Below are positions 53,886-63,074 of a DNA stretch of 64,000 nt, piece after piece. How positions within the stretch are numbered: position 1 is the first letter of the stretch; every line of letters begins with the position of its first letter. Source of the DNA: Streptomyces sp. MUM 178J (GTDB lineage Bacteria; Actinomycetota; Actinomycetes; Streptomycetales; Streptomycetaceae); assembly GCF_022414575.1 (NCBI RefSeq), contig NZ_JADWYQ010000021.1, positions 43,670-107,669 of the forward strand, read 5' to 3'. The notes beneath the pieces are model-generated. The model was given only the letters and a program-made list of their open reading frames with translations. It did no database searches and was not told where the DNA came from. The position numbers were made by a program, and so were the translations under genes.

Positions 53886-55652
53886 TTACAGGTACTGTCC
53901 GGTGTTCGCCACCGTGTCGATGGAGCGTCCGGTGTCCGCGCCCTGCTTTCCGGTGACGAGGGTGCGGATGAAGACGATCCGTTCACCCTTCTTGCCGGAG
54001 ATCCGGGCCCAGTCGTCCGGGTTGGTGGTGTTGGGCAGGTCCTCGTTCTCCTTGAACTCGTCCACGCACGCCTGGAGCAGGTGGGAGACCCGGATGCCCT
54101 TCTGGTTGTGGTCGAGGAAGGCCTTGATGGCCATCTTCTTCGCCCGGTCCACAATGTTCTGGATCATGGCGCCGGAGTTGAAGTCCTTGAAGTAGAGGAC
54201 TTCCTTGTCGCCGTTCGCGTAGGTGACCTCGAGGAAGCGGTTCTCCTCGGACTCCGCGTACATCTGCTCCACGACCGACTGGATCATGGCCTCGGCGGCC
54301 ACTTCCTTCGATCCGCTGTGCTCGGCGAGGTCGTCCGCGTGCAGCGGGAGCGAGGATGTGAGGTACTTGGCGAAGATGTCCTTGGCGGCCTCCGCGTCCG
54401 GACGCTCGATCTTGATCTTGACGTCGAGCCGGCCCGGCCGGAGGATCGCCGGGTCGATCATGTCCTCGCGGTTGGAGGCGCCGATGACGATCACGTTTTC
54501 CAGGCCCTCGACGCCGTCGATCTCGGCGAGCAGCTGCGGGACGATGGTGTTCTCCACGTCCGAGCTGACGCCGGAGCCGCGGGTGCGGAAGAGCGACTCC
54601 ATCTCGTCGAAGAAGACGATGACGGGGGTGCCCTCACCGGCCTTCTCCCGGGCGCGCTGGAAGACGAGGCGGATATGCCGCTCGGTCTCGCCGACGTACT
54701 TGTTGAGGAGTTCGGGGCCCTTGATGTTCAGGAAGTAGCTCTTCCCCGCGGGCTGACCGGTCACCTCGGCGACCTTCTTGGCGAGGGAGTTGGCGACGGC
54801 CTTGGCGATCAGCGTCTTGCCGCAGCCCGGCGGGCCGTAGAGCAGGATGCCCTTCGGCGGACGCAGTTCGTGCTCCTTGAAGAGGTCCGGGTAGAGGTAG
54901 GGCAGCTCGACCGCGTCGCGGATCAGCTCGATCTGGTTGCCCAGACCGCCGATCTTGTCGTAGTCGACGTCCGGGACCTCTTCCAGGACGAGCTCTTCGA
55001 CCTCGCTCTTGGGGATCACCTCGTAGACGTAACCGGAGCGCGGTTCGAGCAGCAGGGCGTCGCCTGGACGCACGTTGATGTCCAGCAGCGGCTCGGCGAG
55101 CCTGACCACCCGCTCCTCGTCGGTGTGCCCGATCACCAGGGCGCGCTCGCCGTCCTCGAGGATCTCCTTGAGGGTGACGATGTCCCCGGCGCTCTCGAAC
55201 TCCATGGCCTCGACCACGTTGAGCGCTTCGTTGAGCATCACTTCCTGGCCGCGCCGCAACTCGTCGAGCTCGACGCTGGGGCTGACGTTCACCCGGAGCT
55301 TGCGGCCCCCGGTGAAGATGTCGCCGGTGCCGTCCTCGTTCGCCTGCAGGAAGACACCGAAGCCGGCCGGCGGCTGCGCGAGCCGGTCGACCTCCTCCTT
55401 GAGGGCCACGATCTGGTCACGGGCCTCACGGAGCGTGTTCGCCAGTCGCTCGTTCTGTGCGGACACGCCGGCCAGGTTCGTCTGCAGCTCGACGATCCGC
55501 TCTTCGAGAATCCTCGTATGACGCGGAGAGTCGGCGAGCTTGCGGCGCAGGACGGCGATTTCCTGCTCGAGATAGGCAACCTGGCCGGCTGGGTCCTCAG
55601 ACCCCCGCCCCGGCCGGATGCCGCGGTTGATGTCGTCGTCGTGGGCTGCCAC
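53886..55652 (-). CDS. arc: proteasome-activating AAA+ ATPase ARC (Mpa)
   Basis: ARC is a 588-residue ring ATPase that unfolds pupylated proteins and feeds them to the 20S proteasome. The N-terminal coiled coil ([20 protein letters not shown] onward) captures Pup; two OB-type domains follow. The AAA domain has Walker A GPPGCGKT, Walker [12 protein letters not shown] and the [19 protein letters not shown] loop. The C-terminus GQYL is the proteasome-docking tail. I start it at GTG 55652 ([10 protein letters not shown]), with GGAGG eight bases upstream; TTG 55670 and GTG 55661 are alternatives. Confidence 0.97.
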   Translation of the reverse strand: MAAHDDDINRGIRPGRGSEDPAGQVAYLEQEIAVLRRKLADSPRHTRILEERIVELQTNLAGVSAQNERLANTLREARDQIVALKEEVDRLAQPPAGFGVFLQANEDGTGDIFTGGRKLRVNVSPSVELDELRRGQEVMLNEALNVVEAMEFESAGDIVTLKEILEDGERALVIGHTDEERVVRLAEPLLDINVRPGDALLLEPRSGYVYEVIPKSEVEELVLEEVPDVDYDKIGGLGNQIELIRDAVELPYLYPDLFKEHELRPPKGILLYGPPGCGKTLIAKAVANSLAKKVAEVTGQPAGKSYFLNIKGPELLNKYVGETERHIRLVFQRAREKAGEGTPVIVFFDEMESLFRTRGSGVSSDVENTIVPQLLAEIDGVEGLENVIVIGASNREDMIDPAILRPGRLDVKIKIERPDAEAAKDIFAKYLTSSLPLHADDLAEHSGSKEVAAEAMIQSVVEQMYAESEENRFLEVTYANGDKEVLYFKDFNSGAMIQNIVDRAKKMAIKAFLDHNQKGIRVSHLLQACVDEFKENEDLPNTTNPDDWARISGKKGERIVFIRTLVTGKQGADTGRSIDTVANTGQYL

Positions 55653-55904
55653 GGTCCTCACCTCCTCCAAGGGGAGCTGGACGCTTCCTGACCCTACCTG
55701 GGCGGGGGGTGATTGAAACCCCTAGATCACAAAGACGGTAGGGGCGTGTCCGATCTTCACCCTTGCGCTCTCCCTCACCTCAGGGGAATACCCACCCAAC
55801 AACATCGGAAAGCGGGCGGTTGTATCGTCGAGGCGTTCAACACCCGTCAGGGCTGGCACGACTTGCTTCTCCTGGCGTCACCGGCGAAGGAAACGGCAGG
55901 AGAT

Positions 55905-56216
55905 ATGACCGCGCAGCACGAGGTCCGCACCGAAGGCGGCGGCGAGGCCCTGGAGGTGTGGATCGACCAGGACCTCTGCACGGGGGACGGGATCTGCGCC
56001 CAGTACGCCCCCGAGGTCTTCGAGCTCGACATCGACGGACTCGCCTATGTGAAGAGCGGGGACGACGAGCTGCTGCAGGAGCCGGGGGCGACCACGCCGG
56101 TGCCGTTGCCGCTGCTGCGGGACGTCGTGGACTCCGCGAAGGAGTGTCCCGGCGACTGCATCCACGTACGCCGGGTTTCGGACAGGGTCGAGGTCTACGG
56201 CCCCGACGCCGAGTGA
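55905..56216 (+). CDS. [3Fe-4S]-type ferredoxin
   Basis: This 103-residue protein has the Cys pattern LCTGDGIC ... AKECPGDCIHV, which fits a single-cluster ferredoxin of the [3Fe-4S] class with only one Cys in the first loop after the C-x5-C. Surrounding acidic residues (EVFELDIDGLAYV) are typical of P450 electron donors in Streptomyces. No P450 gene is adjacent, so the partner is unknown. The ATG at 55905 follows AGGAG with only two bases between, unusually tight. Divergent from arc, and its stop is four bases from the stop of the next gene (convergent). Confidence 0.85.
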   Translation: MTAQHEVRTEGGGEALEVWIDQDLCTGDGICAQYAPEVFELDIDGLAYVKSGDDELLQEPGATTPVPLPLLRDVVDSAKECPGDCIHVRRVSDRVEVYGPDAE

Positions 56217-56220
56217 CGGA

Positions 56221-56796
56221 TCACACACCCAGCGCCGCGGCCTGTGGCGAGCGGACGAACTTCCCGCCCTGCCAACGCCATTCGACCCTCTCACGCAGAT
56301 CGGGGCAGCAGCTCGGCACGTCGGCGGAGGAGTAGCCCAGGAGCGTCGCGGTGACCGCGCCGTCACGGACGGCGAGCTCACCGACGCTCTGTCCCTGCGC
56401 TGGCAGCAGCAGCGTCGCCACGACACGCGGCGCCTTGCCCGGGCCCGCGGTCAGCACATAGACCGCGCTGGGCGGGGTGCCGGAGCCCGCGTCACAGCGG
56501 GCGGCCGCCACGGTCTCCGGCCTGCCGTCGCCGTCGAGGTCGCCGGCGGCCTCCTCGGTGACCACGCTCTGCACGGCGCCGCACTGCAGCGGAAGCTCTG
56601 CCGCGGCCACGTCCGGGGCGGGCCCGGGGGCTGCCACCGCGGTACGCGGCTGGTCTCCGGGCTGTGAGGCGGTCGCCGCGTCCGGCTGCAACACGCCCGC
56701 GGCCGCCACGACCGCCGCCATCGCCACCGCCGTGGCGAGCCAGTGCATCGGGCCGGCGTGGGTGTGCGCGAGGTCCGGGAGGTCGGAGGTCTGCAC
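56221..56796 (-). CDS. secreted or membrane-anchored protein of unknown function
   Basis: This 191-residue protein has an N-terminal hydrophobic segment (MHWLATAVAMAAVVAAAGVL) and an Ala/Pro linker. The outer domain has an FG-GAP-like DGDGRPETVAA stretch and Cys at QCGAVQ, AARCDAG and PSCCPDLRE. DLDGDGRPE resembles a calcium-binding loop. No catalytic family is recognised. The GTG at 56796 has AGGAG nine bases upstream. Tail-to-tail with the ferredoxin gene. Confidence 0.72.
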   Translation of the reverse strand: MQTSDLPDLAHTHAGPMHWLATAVAMAAVVAAAGVLQPDAATASQPGDQPRTAVAAPGPAPDVAAAELPLQCGAVQSVVTEEAAGDLDGDGRPETVAAARCDAGSGTPPSAVYVLTAGPGKAPRVVATLLLPAQGQSVGELAVRDGAVTATLLGYSSADVPSCCPDLRERVEWRWQGGKFVRSPQAAALGV

Positions 56797-56921
56797 GCGA
56801 GGGGTCTCCTGTGAGGGCTGTGCCAGTGGGGGTGGCCAGCATGGTGCCACAGGTCACAGCGGGCGGGAACAGGAGGGTCGGCAACAGCTCGGTAAGCATC
56901 TGGCGCTGCGAACGCAAAGAG

Positions 56922-56966
56922 GCCGCCGCGCAGTTCTCCGATGTCGTCAGGGAACTGTGCGGCGGC
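56922..56966 (-). terminator. terminator after trmI
   Basis: GCCGCCGCGCAGTTC and GAACTGTGCGGCGGC form a 15-bp stem with one mismatch and a 15-base loop. It lies about 60 bases after the trmI stop. Confidence 0.7.
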
Positions 56967-57026
56967 GTCGAGGCGTTGTGGGTCAGGGGGCGTCGGCCGG
57001 GCGTTCAGCCCCCGTCTGTGCGGCCG

Positions 57027-57938
57027 TCAACCCTTGCTGGGGGATCCTTCTTTCCCTCCGCCCCAACCGACGTAGTCCTCGCCGTACGCGCCCTTCGCCG
57101 GGCGGCGGCGGCGCATCGGCGGCTCCACGCCGTCGGCGAGGCGGCGGGCGGTGACCAGGAAGCCGGTATGGCCGATCATCCGGTGGTCGGGGCGGACGGC
57201 CAGCCCTTCCACATGCCAGTTGCGGATCATCGACTCCCAGGGCTGCGGCTCGGCGAAGCAGCCGATCTCGCGGATGGACTCCACGGTCCGTGCCAGCTGG
57301 GTGGTCGTGGCCACGTAGCAGCAGAGGATGCCGCCGGGCACGAGGGCTTTGGAGACGGCCTCCAGGCACTCCCAGGGGGCGAGCATGTCCAGGATGACCC
57401 GGTCGACGTCGGAGTCGCTCAGGTTGTCCTGGAGGTCGCCGACGGTGAGCTGCCAGGCCGGGTGCGGTCCGCCGAAGTAGCGTTCCACGTTCTGCTGGGC
57501 GATCTCGGCGAAGTCGGCACGCCGCTCATAGGAGTGCAGCATGCCCTCGTCGCCGATGGCGCGCAGCAGGAAGGCGCTGAGCGAGCCTGAGCCCACACCC
57601 GCCTCGACGACCCGCGCACCGGGGAAGATGTCGGCGAAGGCGAGGATCTGCCCCGCGTCCTTCGGGTAGACCACCGCGGCTCCGCGGGGCATGGACAGGA
57701 CATAGTCGGGGAGCAGGGGGCGCAGCGCGAGGTAGGCGACGTTTCCCGTGGTACGGACGACACTGCCCTCAGGAGCGCCGATCAGCTCGTCGTGCGGGAA
57801 GGAACCCTTGTGGGTGTGGAAGTTCTTCCCGGCCTCGAGCGTGAACGTGTAGTGGCGTCCCTTGGGGTCGGTGAGCTGGACCTGGTCCCCGACCTTGAAG
57901 GGCCCGCGACGGCGGGCGGCACCGGTCGGTTCGGACAT
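57027..57938 (-). CDS. trmI: tRNA (adenine-58-N1)-methyltransferase TrmI
   Basis: This 303-residue AdoMet-dependent methyltransferase makes m1A58 in tRNA T-loops, helping tRNA stability. An N-terminal beta domain (GDQVQLTDPKGRHYTFTLEA) precedes the Rossmann core with VEAGVGSGSLSAFLLRAIG (motif I) and DVDRVILDMLAPWECLEAV. The C-terminus is basic. It follows the site-2 protease gene after 19 bases on the same strand, so the two share a transcript; actinobacteria often keep this gene near the proteasome genes. Confidence 0.95.
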   Translation of the reverse strand: MSEPTGAARRRGPFKVGDQVQLTDPKGRHYTFTLEAGKNFHTHKGSFPHDELIGAPEGSVVRTTGNVAYLALRPLLPDYVLSMPRGAAVVYPKDAGQILAFADIFPGARVVEAGVGSGSLSAFLLRAIGDEGMLHSYERRADFAEIAQQNVERYFGGPHPAWQLTVGDLQDNLSDSDVDRVILDMLAPWECLEAVSKALVPGGILCCYVATTTQLARTVESIREIGCFAEPQPWESMIRNWHVEGLAVRPDHRMIGHTGFLVTARRLADGVEPPMRRRRPAKGAYGEDYVGWGGGKEGSPSKG

Positions 57939-57957
57939 GGGACCAGAGTACCTGCGG

Positions 57958-59208
57958 TCAGGTGGACGGCCGCGCCATGGCCTGCACGAAGGCCCGCTCC
58001 ACATCGGCCGTGGACAGGACGCCGTAGATCTCGCCGGTCTCCTCCAGGACCAGATACTCGGTCGAGGGCCAGGCCCGCAGCCGGTCGAGGAGGGCTTCGC
58101 CGGCCAGCTCCGCGGAGACCTTCATGCCGTCGGTGAGGTCCTGTGCGAGACCGCTGACGGCCACCCAGGGTCTGCGGTGCTCGGGCACGGCGACGATGGC
58201 CGTCTCGCGGACGAGAGCGGTCGGCTGGCCATGGCCGTCGACCACGACGAGCGCGCGGGCGCCGGCCTCGTTGGCGCGGCGCAGGGCCTCGGAGAGGGGG
58301 GTGTCGGCCTGCACGGGCACGGCCCGCCGGGTCAGGGTGCGGGCTTCCAGCTGGGGGAGGTGCTCGCGCAGACGTGCCATGCGCAGGCTGTTGCCTGCGC
58401 CGGTCCAGATGATCGCGGCGAGGATCGCGGCCAGCAGGGCGTCGGTGACGGTCTCCATGCCGCCGATGTCCTCGGTGGCGTTGCCCAGGGCGCCGGTGTG
58501 GGTGAGCAGGGGGAGGCCGATCAGGACGGCGACGGCGAGGGCCCGGCCGACCCAGGCGGCGGCGACGGTGCCGGCCATCGGCCGGCCTGTGATCTTCCAC
58601 ACGACGGCGCGCAGCATCCGCCCGCCGTCGAGCGGCAGCCCGGGCAGCAGATTGAACGCCGCCACGATCAGATTGGAGATCATCAGACCGGCGAGCAGGA
58701 CGCCGGGGATCGTGCCCGGTTCGACGGCCAGCATGCCGAGGTAGAAGACGCCCGCCAGGACCAGGGAGAGCAGTGGGCCGACGAAGGCGAGGATGAACTC
58801 GCGGCCGGGGGTCTCGGACTCCTTCTCGATCTCGGAGACGCCGCCGAAGAACTGGAGCTGGATGCGGCGCACGGGCAGCTTGTAGCGGAGTGCGGCTACG
58901 GTGTGCGCCAGCTCGTGGACGAGGACGGAGGCGTAGAAGGCGACGGCGAAGAAGAGGGAGACCAGGTAGCGGAAGCCGCCGAGTTCGGGCAGCACCCGGT
59001 CGAGCTGGCCGCCGAAGACCCAGGTGATCAGGGCGGCGACGATGAACCAGCTGGGGGCGACATAGACGGGCACGCCGAAGGGGCGGCCCATGAGGATGCC
59101 GCCGCCGGGCTCGTCGGGGCGTCGGGACGTGACGCCGTCGGAGTCCGCTGTGCCCGTTTTCTCGGACTGCGGCCGTCGGCGCTCGCCGCTGCTGTCGTCC
59201 TGGTTCAC
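57958..59208 (-). CDS. site-2 protease family intramembrane metalloprotease with CBS domains
   Basis: This 416-residue M50-type protease has an N-terminal charged lead, then membrane segments. The zinc motif is HELAHT (VLVHELAHTVAALRYKLP). The second metal motif is NLLPGLPLDGGRMLRAVVWK. A pair of CBS domains at the C-terminus (LVVVDGHGQPTALVRETAIV; LVLEETGEIYGVLSTADVER) likely senses adenine nucleotides. The likely role is intramembrane cleavage of a regulator; the substrate is unknown. The GTG at 59208 follows AGGG at five bases. Divergent from the RecB-family nuclease. Confidence 0.9.
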   Translation of the reverse strand: MNQDDSSGERRRPQSEKTGTADSDGVTSRRPDEPGGGILMGRPFGVPVYVAPSWFIVAALITWVFGGQLDRVLPELGGFRYLVSLFFAVAFYASVLVHELAHTVAALRYKLPVRRIQLQFFGGVSEIEKESETPGREFILAFVGPLLSLVLAGVFYLGMLAVEPGTIPGVLLAGLMISNLIVAAFNLLPGLPLDGGRMLRAVVWKITGRPMAGTVAAAWVGRALAVAVLIGLPLLTHTGALGNATEDIGGMETVTDALLAAILAAIIWTGAGNSLRMARLREHLPQLEARTLTRRAVPVQADTPLSEALRRANEAGARALVVVDGHGQPTALVRETAIVAVPEHRRPWVAVSGLAQDLTDGMKVSAELAGEALLDRLRAWPSTEYLVLEETGEIYGVLSTADVERAFVQAMARPST

Positions 59209-59355
59209 GGGGTCCCTTCGTTGCGGTCGCGACTGCGACGATGCCGGGTGAAGGCTGCGGGCGCGCGGCCCGTTCGCCCGATCATGCAGTGCGCGGAGGT
59301 CTGTCGTCGATGGTATGCCGATCGCTGTCAGTGGCGGGTCGTAGGGTCTTGAGTC

Positions 59356-60216
59356 ATGAGTGAGAACCAGCGGCCCGATTCGCTGTCGCCTTCGCGGGCG
59401 AGCGACTTCATGCAGTGTCCCCTGCTGTACCGGTTCCGGGTGATCGACAAGCTGCCCGAGAAGCCGAGTGAGGCGGCGACGCGGGGCACGCTGGTGCATG
59501 CGGTGCTGGAGCGGCTCTTCGACGACCCCGCGACGGACCGTACGGCGGTCCGCGCCAAGTCCATGGTTCCCGCCCAGTGGGACCGGCTGCTCCAGGAGCG
59601 TCCCGAGTTGGGCGAGCTGTTCGCCGAGGATGCGCAGGGCGAGCGGCTGGCGCGCTGGCTGAGCGAGGCGGAGCGGCTGGTCGAGCGGTGGTTCTCGCTG
59701 GAGGATCCGACCCGTCTGGAGCCAGCCGAACGTGAGCTGTTCGTGGAGACCGAGCTGGATTCGGGGCTGCGGCTGCGCGGGGTCATCGACCGGGTGGACG
59801 TGGCGCCGACGGGTGAGGTGCGGCTGGTCGACTACAAGACCGGCAAGGCCCCGCGCCCGGAGTACAGCGAGGGCGCACTGTTCCAGATGAAGTTCTACGC
59901 CCTGGTGATCTGGCGGCTGAAGCGGGTGCTGCCGCGTCGGCTGCAGCTGGTGTATCTGGGCAGCGGCGAGGTGCTCACCTATGACCCGGCGCCGGGCGAT
60001 CTGGAGCGGATGGAGCGCAAGCTGCTGGCGTTGTGGGAGGCCATCGGCCGGGCCACTCTCACGGGTGACTGGCGGCCGCGGCCGACGAAGCTGTGCGGCT
60101 GGTGCGACCATCAGTCGTTCTGTCCTGAATTCGGTGGCACTCCCCCGGTGTATCCGCTGAGCGTTTCCCCGGCCGCGTCGGCGGAGGATGACCAGGGCAG
60201 AATGGGCCCGGTCTAG
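59356..60216 (+). CDS. RecB-family PD-(D/E)XK nuclease with Cas4/AddB-like iron-sulfur motif
   Basis: This is a 286-residue stand-alone nuclease. The nuclease core has GVIDRVDVAPTGEVRLVDYK (Asp and D-x-K residues). Cys21 in DFMQCPLLYRF and a C-terminal cluster Cys247-x2-Cys250-x5-Cys256 in LCGWCDHQSFC match the [4Fe-4S] staple of AddB and Cas4. It therefore probably carries an iron-sulfur cluster. No Cas genes or helicase partner adjoin it. It would act on DNA ends in repair or phage defence. The response-regulator gene starts 15 bases downstream. Confidence 0.88.
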   Translation: MSENQRPDSLSPSRASDFMQCPLLYRFRVIDKLPEKPSEAATRGTLVHAVLERLFDDPATDRTAVRAKSMVPAQWDRLLQERPELGELFAEDAQGERLARWLSEAERLVERWFSLEDPTRLEPAERELFVETELDSGLRLRGVIDRVDVAPTGEVRLVDYKTGKAPRPEYSEGALFQMKFYALVIWRLKRVLPRRLQLVYLGSGEVLTYDPAPGDLERMERKLLALWEAIGRATLTGDWRPRPTKLCGWCDHQSFCPEFGGTPPVYPLSVSPAASAEDDQGRMGPV

Positions 60217-60231
60217 ATGTGAGGAGCTGCC

Positions 60232-60903
60232 GTGGCCATCCGCGTGCTACTGGTCGACGATCAACCGCTGCTGCGTACCGGCTTCCGGATGATCCTGGAG
60301 GCGGAGCAGGACATCGCGGTCGTCGGCGAGGCCGGGGACGGCCTCCAGGCGCTCGATCAGGTGCGGGCGCTGCAGCCCGACGTGGTGCTGATGGACATCC
60401 GGATGCCGCGGATGGACGGTGTGGAGGCGACGCGGCAGATCACCGGTCCCGGCCGGGACGGCCCGGCGAAGGTGCTGGTGCTGACCACCTTCGACCTTGA
60501 CGAGTATGTGGTGGAGGCGCTCAAGGCGGGGGCGAGCGGCTTTCTGCTCAAGGACGCGCCCGCGCAGGAGCTGGTGCAGGCCATCCGGGTCGTGGCGGCG
60601 GGTGAGGCGATGCTGGCGCCCAGCATCACCCGTCGGCTGCTGGACAAGTACGCGGATCATCTGCCGTCCGGCGAGGAGCCGGTCCCCGACACGCTGACCA
60701 CGCTGACCGAGCGCGAGGTGGAGGTGCTCAAGCTGGTGGCGCGCGGGCTGTCCAATGCGGAGATCGCGGCGGATCTCTTCGTCAGCGAGACCACCGTCAA
60801 GACGCATGTGGGCCATGTGCTCACCAAGCTGGGCCTGCGCGACCGGGTGCAGGCCGCGGTGTACGCGTACGAGAGCGGGCTGGTGCGCCCGGGCGCGCAG
60901 TAG
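60232..60903 (+). CDS. orphan NarL/LuxR-type response regulator
   Basis: This is a 223-residue protein. The receiver domain has the acidic pocket (VLLVDDQPLLRTGFR) and phospho-acceptor Asp in VVLMDIRMPRMDG, with Thr and Lys downstream (LVLTTFDLDEY; GFLLKDAPA). The LuxR helix-turn-helix reads LTEREVEVLKLVARGLSNAE and IAADLFVSETTVKTHVGHVL. The usual histidine kinase is not beside it. The GTG at 60232 follows GAGGAG. Co-transcription with the RecB-type nuclease is likely from the 15-base gap. Confidence 0.95.
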   Translation: MAIRVLLVDDQPLLRTGFRMILEAEQDIAVVGEAGDGLQALDQVRALQPDVVLMDIRMPRMDGVEATRQITGPGRDGPAKVLVLTTFDLDEYVVEALKAGASGFLLKDAPAQELVQAIRVVAAGEAMLAPSITRRLLDKYADHLPSGEEPVPDTLTTLTEREVEVLKLVARGLSNAEIAADLFVSETTVKTHVGHVLTKLGLRDRVQAAVYAYESGLVRPGAQ

Positions 60904-60930
60904 CGGGGCGGAGCGGACCCGGGAGGAAGG

Positions 60931-60975
60931 CGACCGGCCCCTGACGGCAGGTGATCTGCCGTCAGGGGCCGGTCG
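60931..60975. terminator. perfect 20-bp bidirectional terminator
   Basis: A perfect 20-bp inverted repeat (60931-60950 and 60956-60975) has a GTGAT loop. It lies between the convergent response regulator and the peptide-binding lipoprotein genes. Confidence 0.85.
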
Positions 60976-61010
60976 AGGTCGGCGTCAGCCGGTCGACGTC
61001 GGCGTCAGCC
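60971..61010. repeat. 20-bp tandem duplication
   Basis: GGTCGAGGTCGGCGTCAGCC and GGTCGACGTCGGCGTCAGCC are adjacent copies differing at one base. They begin inside the terminator's right arm. Confidence 0.7.
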
Positions 61011-61051
61011 GTCGGCGGACGCGGTGTGCCGGCGGCCGACCGGGGCGGCGG

Positions 61052-62650
61052 TCAGACGCCGCCGCGGCTCAGCTCCCACAGCTGGAGGTCCGAGCTGGCG
61101 TTGAGGACCCATTCGACGCCGCCGATGTTGTCGCGGGCAGCCACGTGCTGCTTGCCCTGCCACAGCGGGAGCACGGGGACGTCGGCGGCCACGATCTCCT
61201 GCACCTCGGTGAAGGCCGCGGACGCCGCGGTCCGGTCGGCTTCACGGCGCGACTGCGGGATCAGCTCACGCACCCTGTCATTGACGTAGGGGGAGTTGAG
61301 GAAGTTGTCCTTGTCGAGGAACGGTGCGGTGTAGTTGTCGGGGTCCGGGAAGTCCGGGAACCAGCCGAGCCCGTAGACCGCGTAGTCGCCGCGCTTCTGG
61401 GCCGGGCGGAACGCCGACCACTCGGCGCCCTTGATGGAGACGTCGAAGAGCTTGGAGGCGTTGAGCTGGTCGCGCAGCACCTCGAACTCCTTCTCGGTGC
61501 CCGCTCCGTACTTGTCGGTGGTGAAGTTCAGCGTGAGCTTCACCGGGGTCTCGACGCCCGCCTTGGCGAGGATCTGCTCGGCCTTGTCCCGGCTGGGCTC
61601 GCCGTACTCGTTGTAGAAGGAGTTGGTGTGTGCGGCGATGCTCGACGGGATGAGCGAGTACAGCGGCTCGGCGCTCACGCCGTACACCTTCCCGGCGATC
61701 TCGCCGCGGTCGACGACGGACGCGATGGCCCGGCGGACGGCCTTGTCCTTCACGGGCGCGGCTTCGGTGTTGAAGCCGAGGTAGCGGATCTCAAGGCCGG
61801 GCACCTCGGTCAGTTCAATGCCCTCTTTCGGGTTCTCCTTGAGGCCCTTGATCTGCCCGGGCGCCATCGTACGGGTCATCAGATCGATGTCCCCGGCTTC
61901 GAGCGCCTGGCCCATGGCGCCGGAGTCCGCGAACGGGCGCAGTTCGACCTTGTCGTTGTTGACCGTCAGATCGCCCTTGTACTTGTCGTTCTTGGTGAAG
62001 ACGAAGCTGACGACGTTGTCGTCGCGCGTCTCGGCCCTCATGGTGTACGGGCCGGAGCCGTCCACCTGGAAGCCCTCGCGGAGCTTGTCCGCCGCGTAGT
62101 GCTTCTTGCTGACGATGCCCGCGGCCGGGGTGGAGAGCTTGTACGGGAAGGTGGCGTCGGGCGTGGAGAGGTGGAAGACGACTTCCTTCTCCCCCTTGGT
62201 CTCGATGGTGTCGATGTTCGACAGCAGACCGGCGGTGCCGTTGTCCGCGTCGATGTTCAGCACACGCTCTATGGAGAACTTCACGTCTTCGGCGGTGACG
62301 GGGGCGCCGTCCGCGAAGGTGATGCCGTCCCGCAGCGTACAGCGATAGCTTTCGCTGGCGTTGTCGGTGAAGGTGCACGACTCGGCCGCCTCGGGGGCGG
62401 GTTCGCCGCCGCCGCGCGGGGTGTGCATCAGCGTCTGGAGGGTCTGGCGGAGTACGTTCCAGGCCCCGGTGTCGTAGGCGTATGCCGGGTCGAGAGGCGC
62501 GGGAGCGTCCGCCGTCGCGGTGAACTGGTCCGTGGTCCCCACGACAATGGCATCACCGCCGCCGGACCCGCCGTTCGCATCGCCGCAGGCGACGAGCACG
62601 GGGGCGAGCAGGCCGACCACGGCCGGCAGCACCAGAGTCTTACGGTTCAT
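61052..62650 (-). CDS. extracellular family-5 solute-binding lipoprotein (peptide ABC type)
   Basis: This is a 532-residue exported lipoprotein with signal peptide and lipobox (VGLLAPVLVACGDANGG, lipidated Cys). The SBP_bac_5 domain shows LDPAYAYDTGAWNVLRQTLQ, DGITFADGAPVTAEDVKFSI, VDGSGPYTMRAETR and GLGWFPDFPDPDNYTAPFL. It probably binds oligopeptides and passes them to an ABC importer, but no permease or ATPase genes are next to it, so its partner is encoded elsewhere. It is preceded by a 424-bp gap and followed by a strong terminator. Confidence 0.92.
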   Translation of the reverse strand: MNRKTLVLPAVVGLLAPVLVACGDANGGSGGGDAIVVGTTDQFTATADAPAPLDPAYAYDTGAWNVLRQTLQTLMHTPRGGGEPAPEAAESCTFTDNASESYRCTLRDGITFADGAPVTAEDVKFSIERVLNIDADNGTAGLLSNIDTIETKGEKEVVFHLSTPDATFPYKLSTPAAGIVSKKHYAADKLREGFQVDGSGPYTMRAETRDDNVVSFVFTKNDKYKGDLTVNNDKVELRPFADSGAMGQALEAGDIDLMTRTMAPGQIKGLKENPKEGIELTEVPGLEIRYLGFNTEAAPVKDKAVRRAIASVVDRGEIAGKVYGVSAEPLYSLIPSSIAAHTNSFYNEYGEPSRDKAEQILAKAGVETPVKLTLNFTTDKYGAGTEKEFEVLRDQLNASKLFDVSIKGAEWSAFRPAQKRGDYAVYGLGWFPDFPDPDNYTAPFLDKDNFLNSPYVNDRVRELIPQSRREADRTAASAAFTEVQEIVAADVPVLPLWQGKQHVAARDNIGGVEWVLNASSDLQLWELSRGGV

Positions 62651-63074
62651 CCTGGACGTTCTCCCTCATCCGGCACTGGGACACGGCGTTGCGGCCGTGC
62701 CTGTGGACACCTCGCCGCTTCCGCCCGGTCGGGGCAGTGCGATCGGGCCGGGACGGTCAGTGCGATCGGTCCTCGGCGCCCGGCGGCATGGTGGCCGTCC
62801 GAACCCCTCGGTGACGCGGCGAAGTTCTCGCCACGAGACTAGTCGGGTCGCCAGGAGGTCATGACCAGGCCGGAGTTGGGATGTATCCGCTGAGTGATCA
62901 GTGATGCCGAAGAGCGGATGGTCATGCTGCGGAATGATCCACACACGGCTCTACAAATCCGGACACAATGTCGCCCTCGACAGCGGTCCGACGAACCGGA
63001 ACGGACGTAAGCGGAACACCCGGGCAGCACTCAGCGTGACGAAGCTCACGCGGAGTAGGGAAGGCCGCTCGCCT
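62651..63074. other. 424-bp gap with a nested inverted repeat
   Basis: No gene is supported; the short open frames lack recognisable domains. At 62860-62926 CATGACCA pairs with TGGTCATG, and inside it ATCCGCT (62885-62891) pairs with AGCGGAT (62913-62919). The right arms are contiguous, giving a bulged extended hairpin. It may be a leader element of the lipoprotein gene or a terminator of the HAD gene. Confidence 0.4.

Noticed and set aside
62651..63074. tRNA or small protein gene in the 424-bp gap
   Set aside because: No cloverleaf or T-loop GTTCGA sequence is present and the short frames have no recognisable domain.
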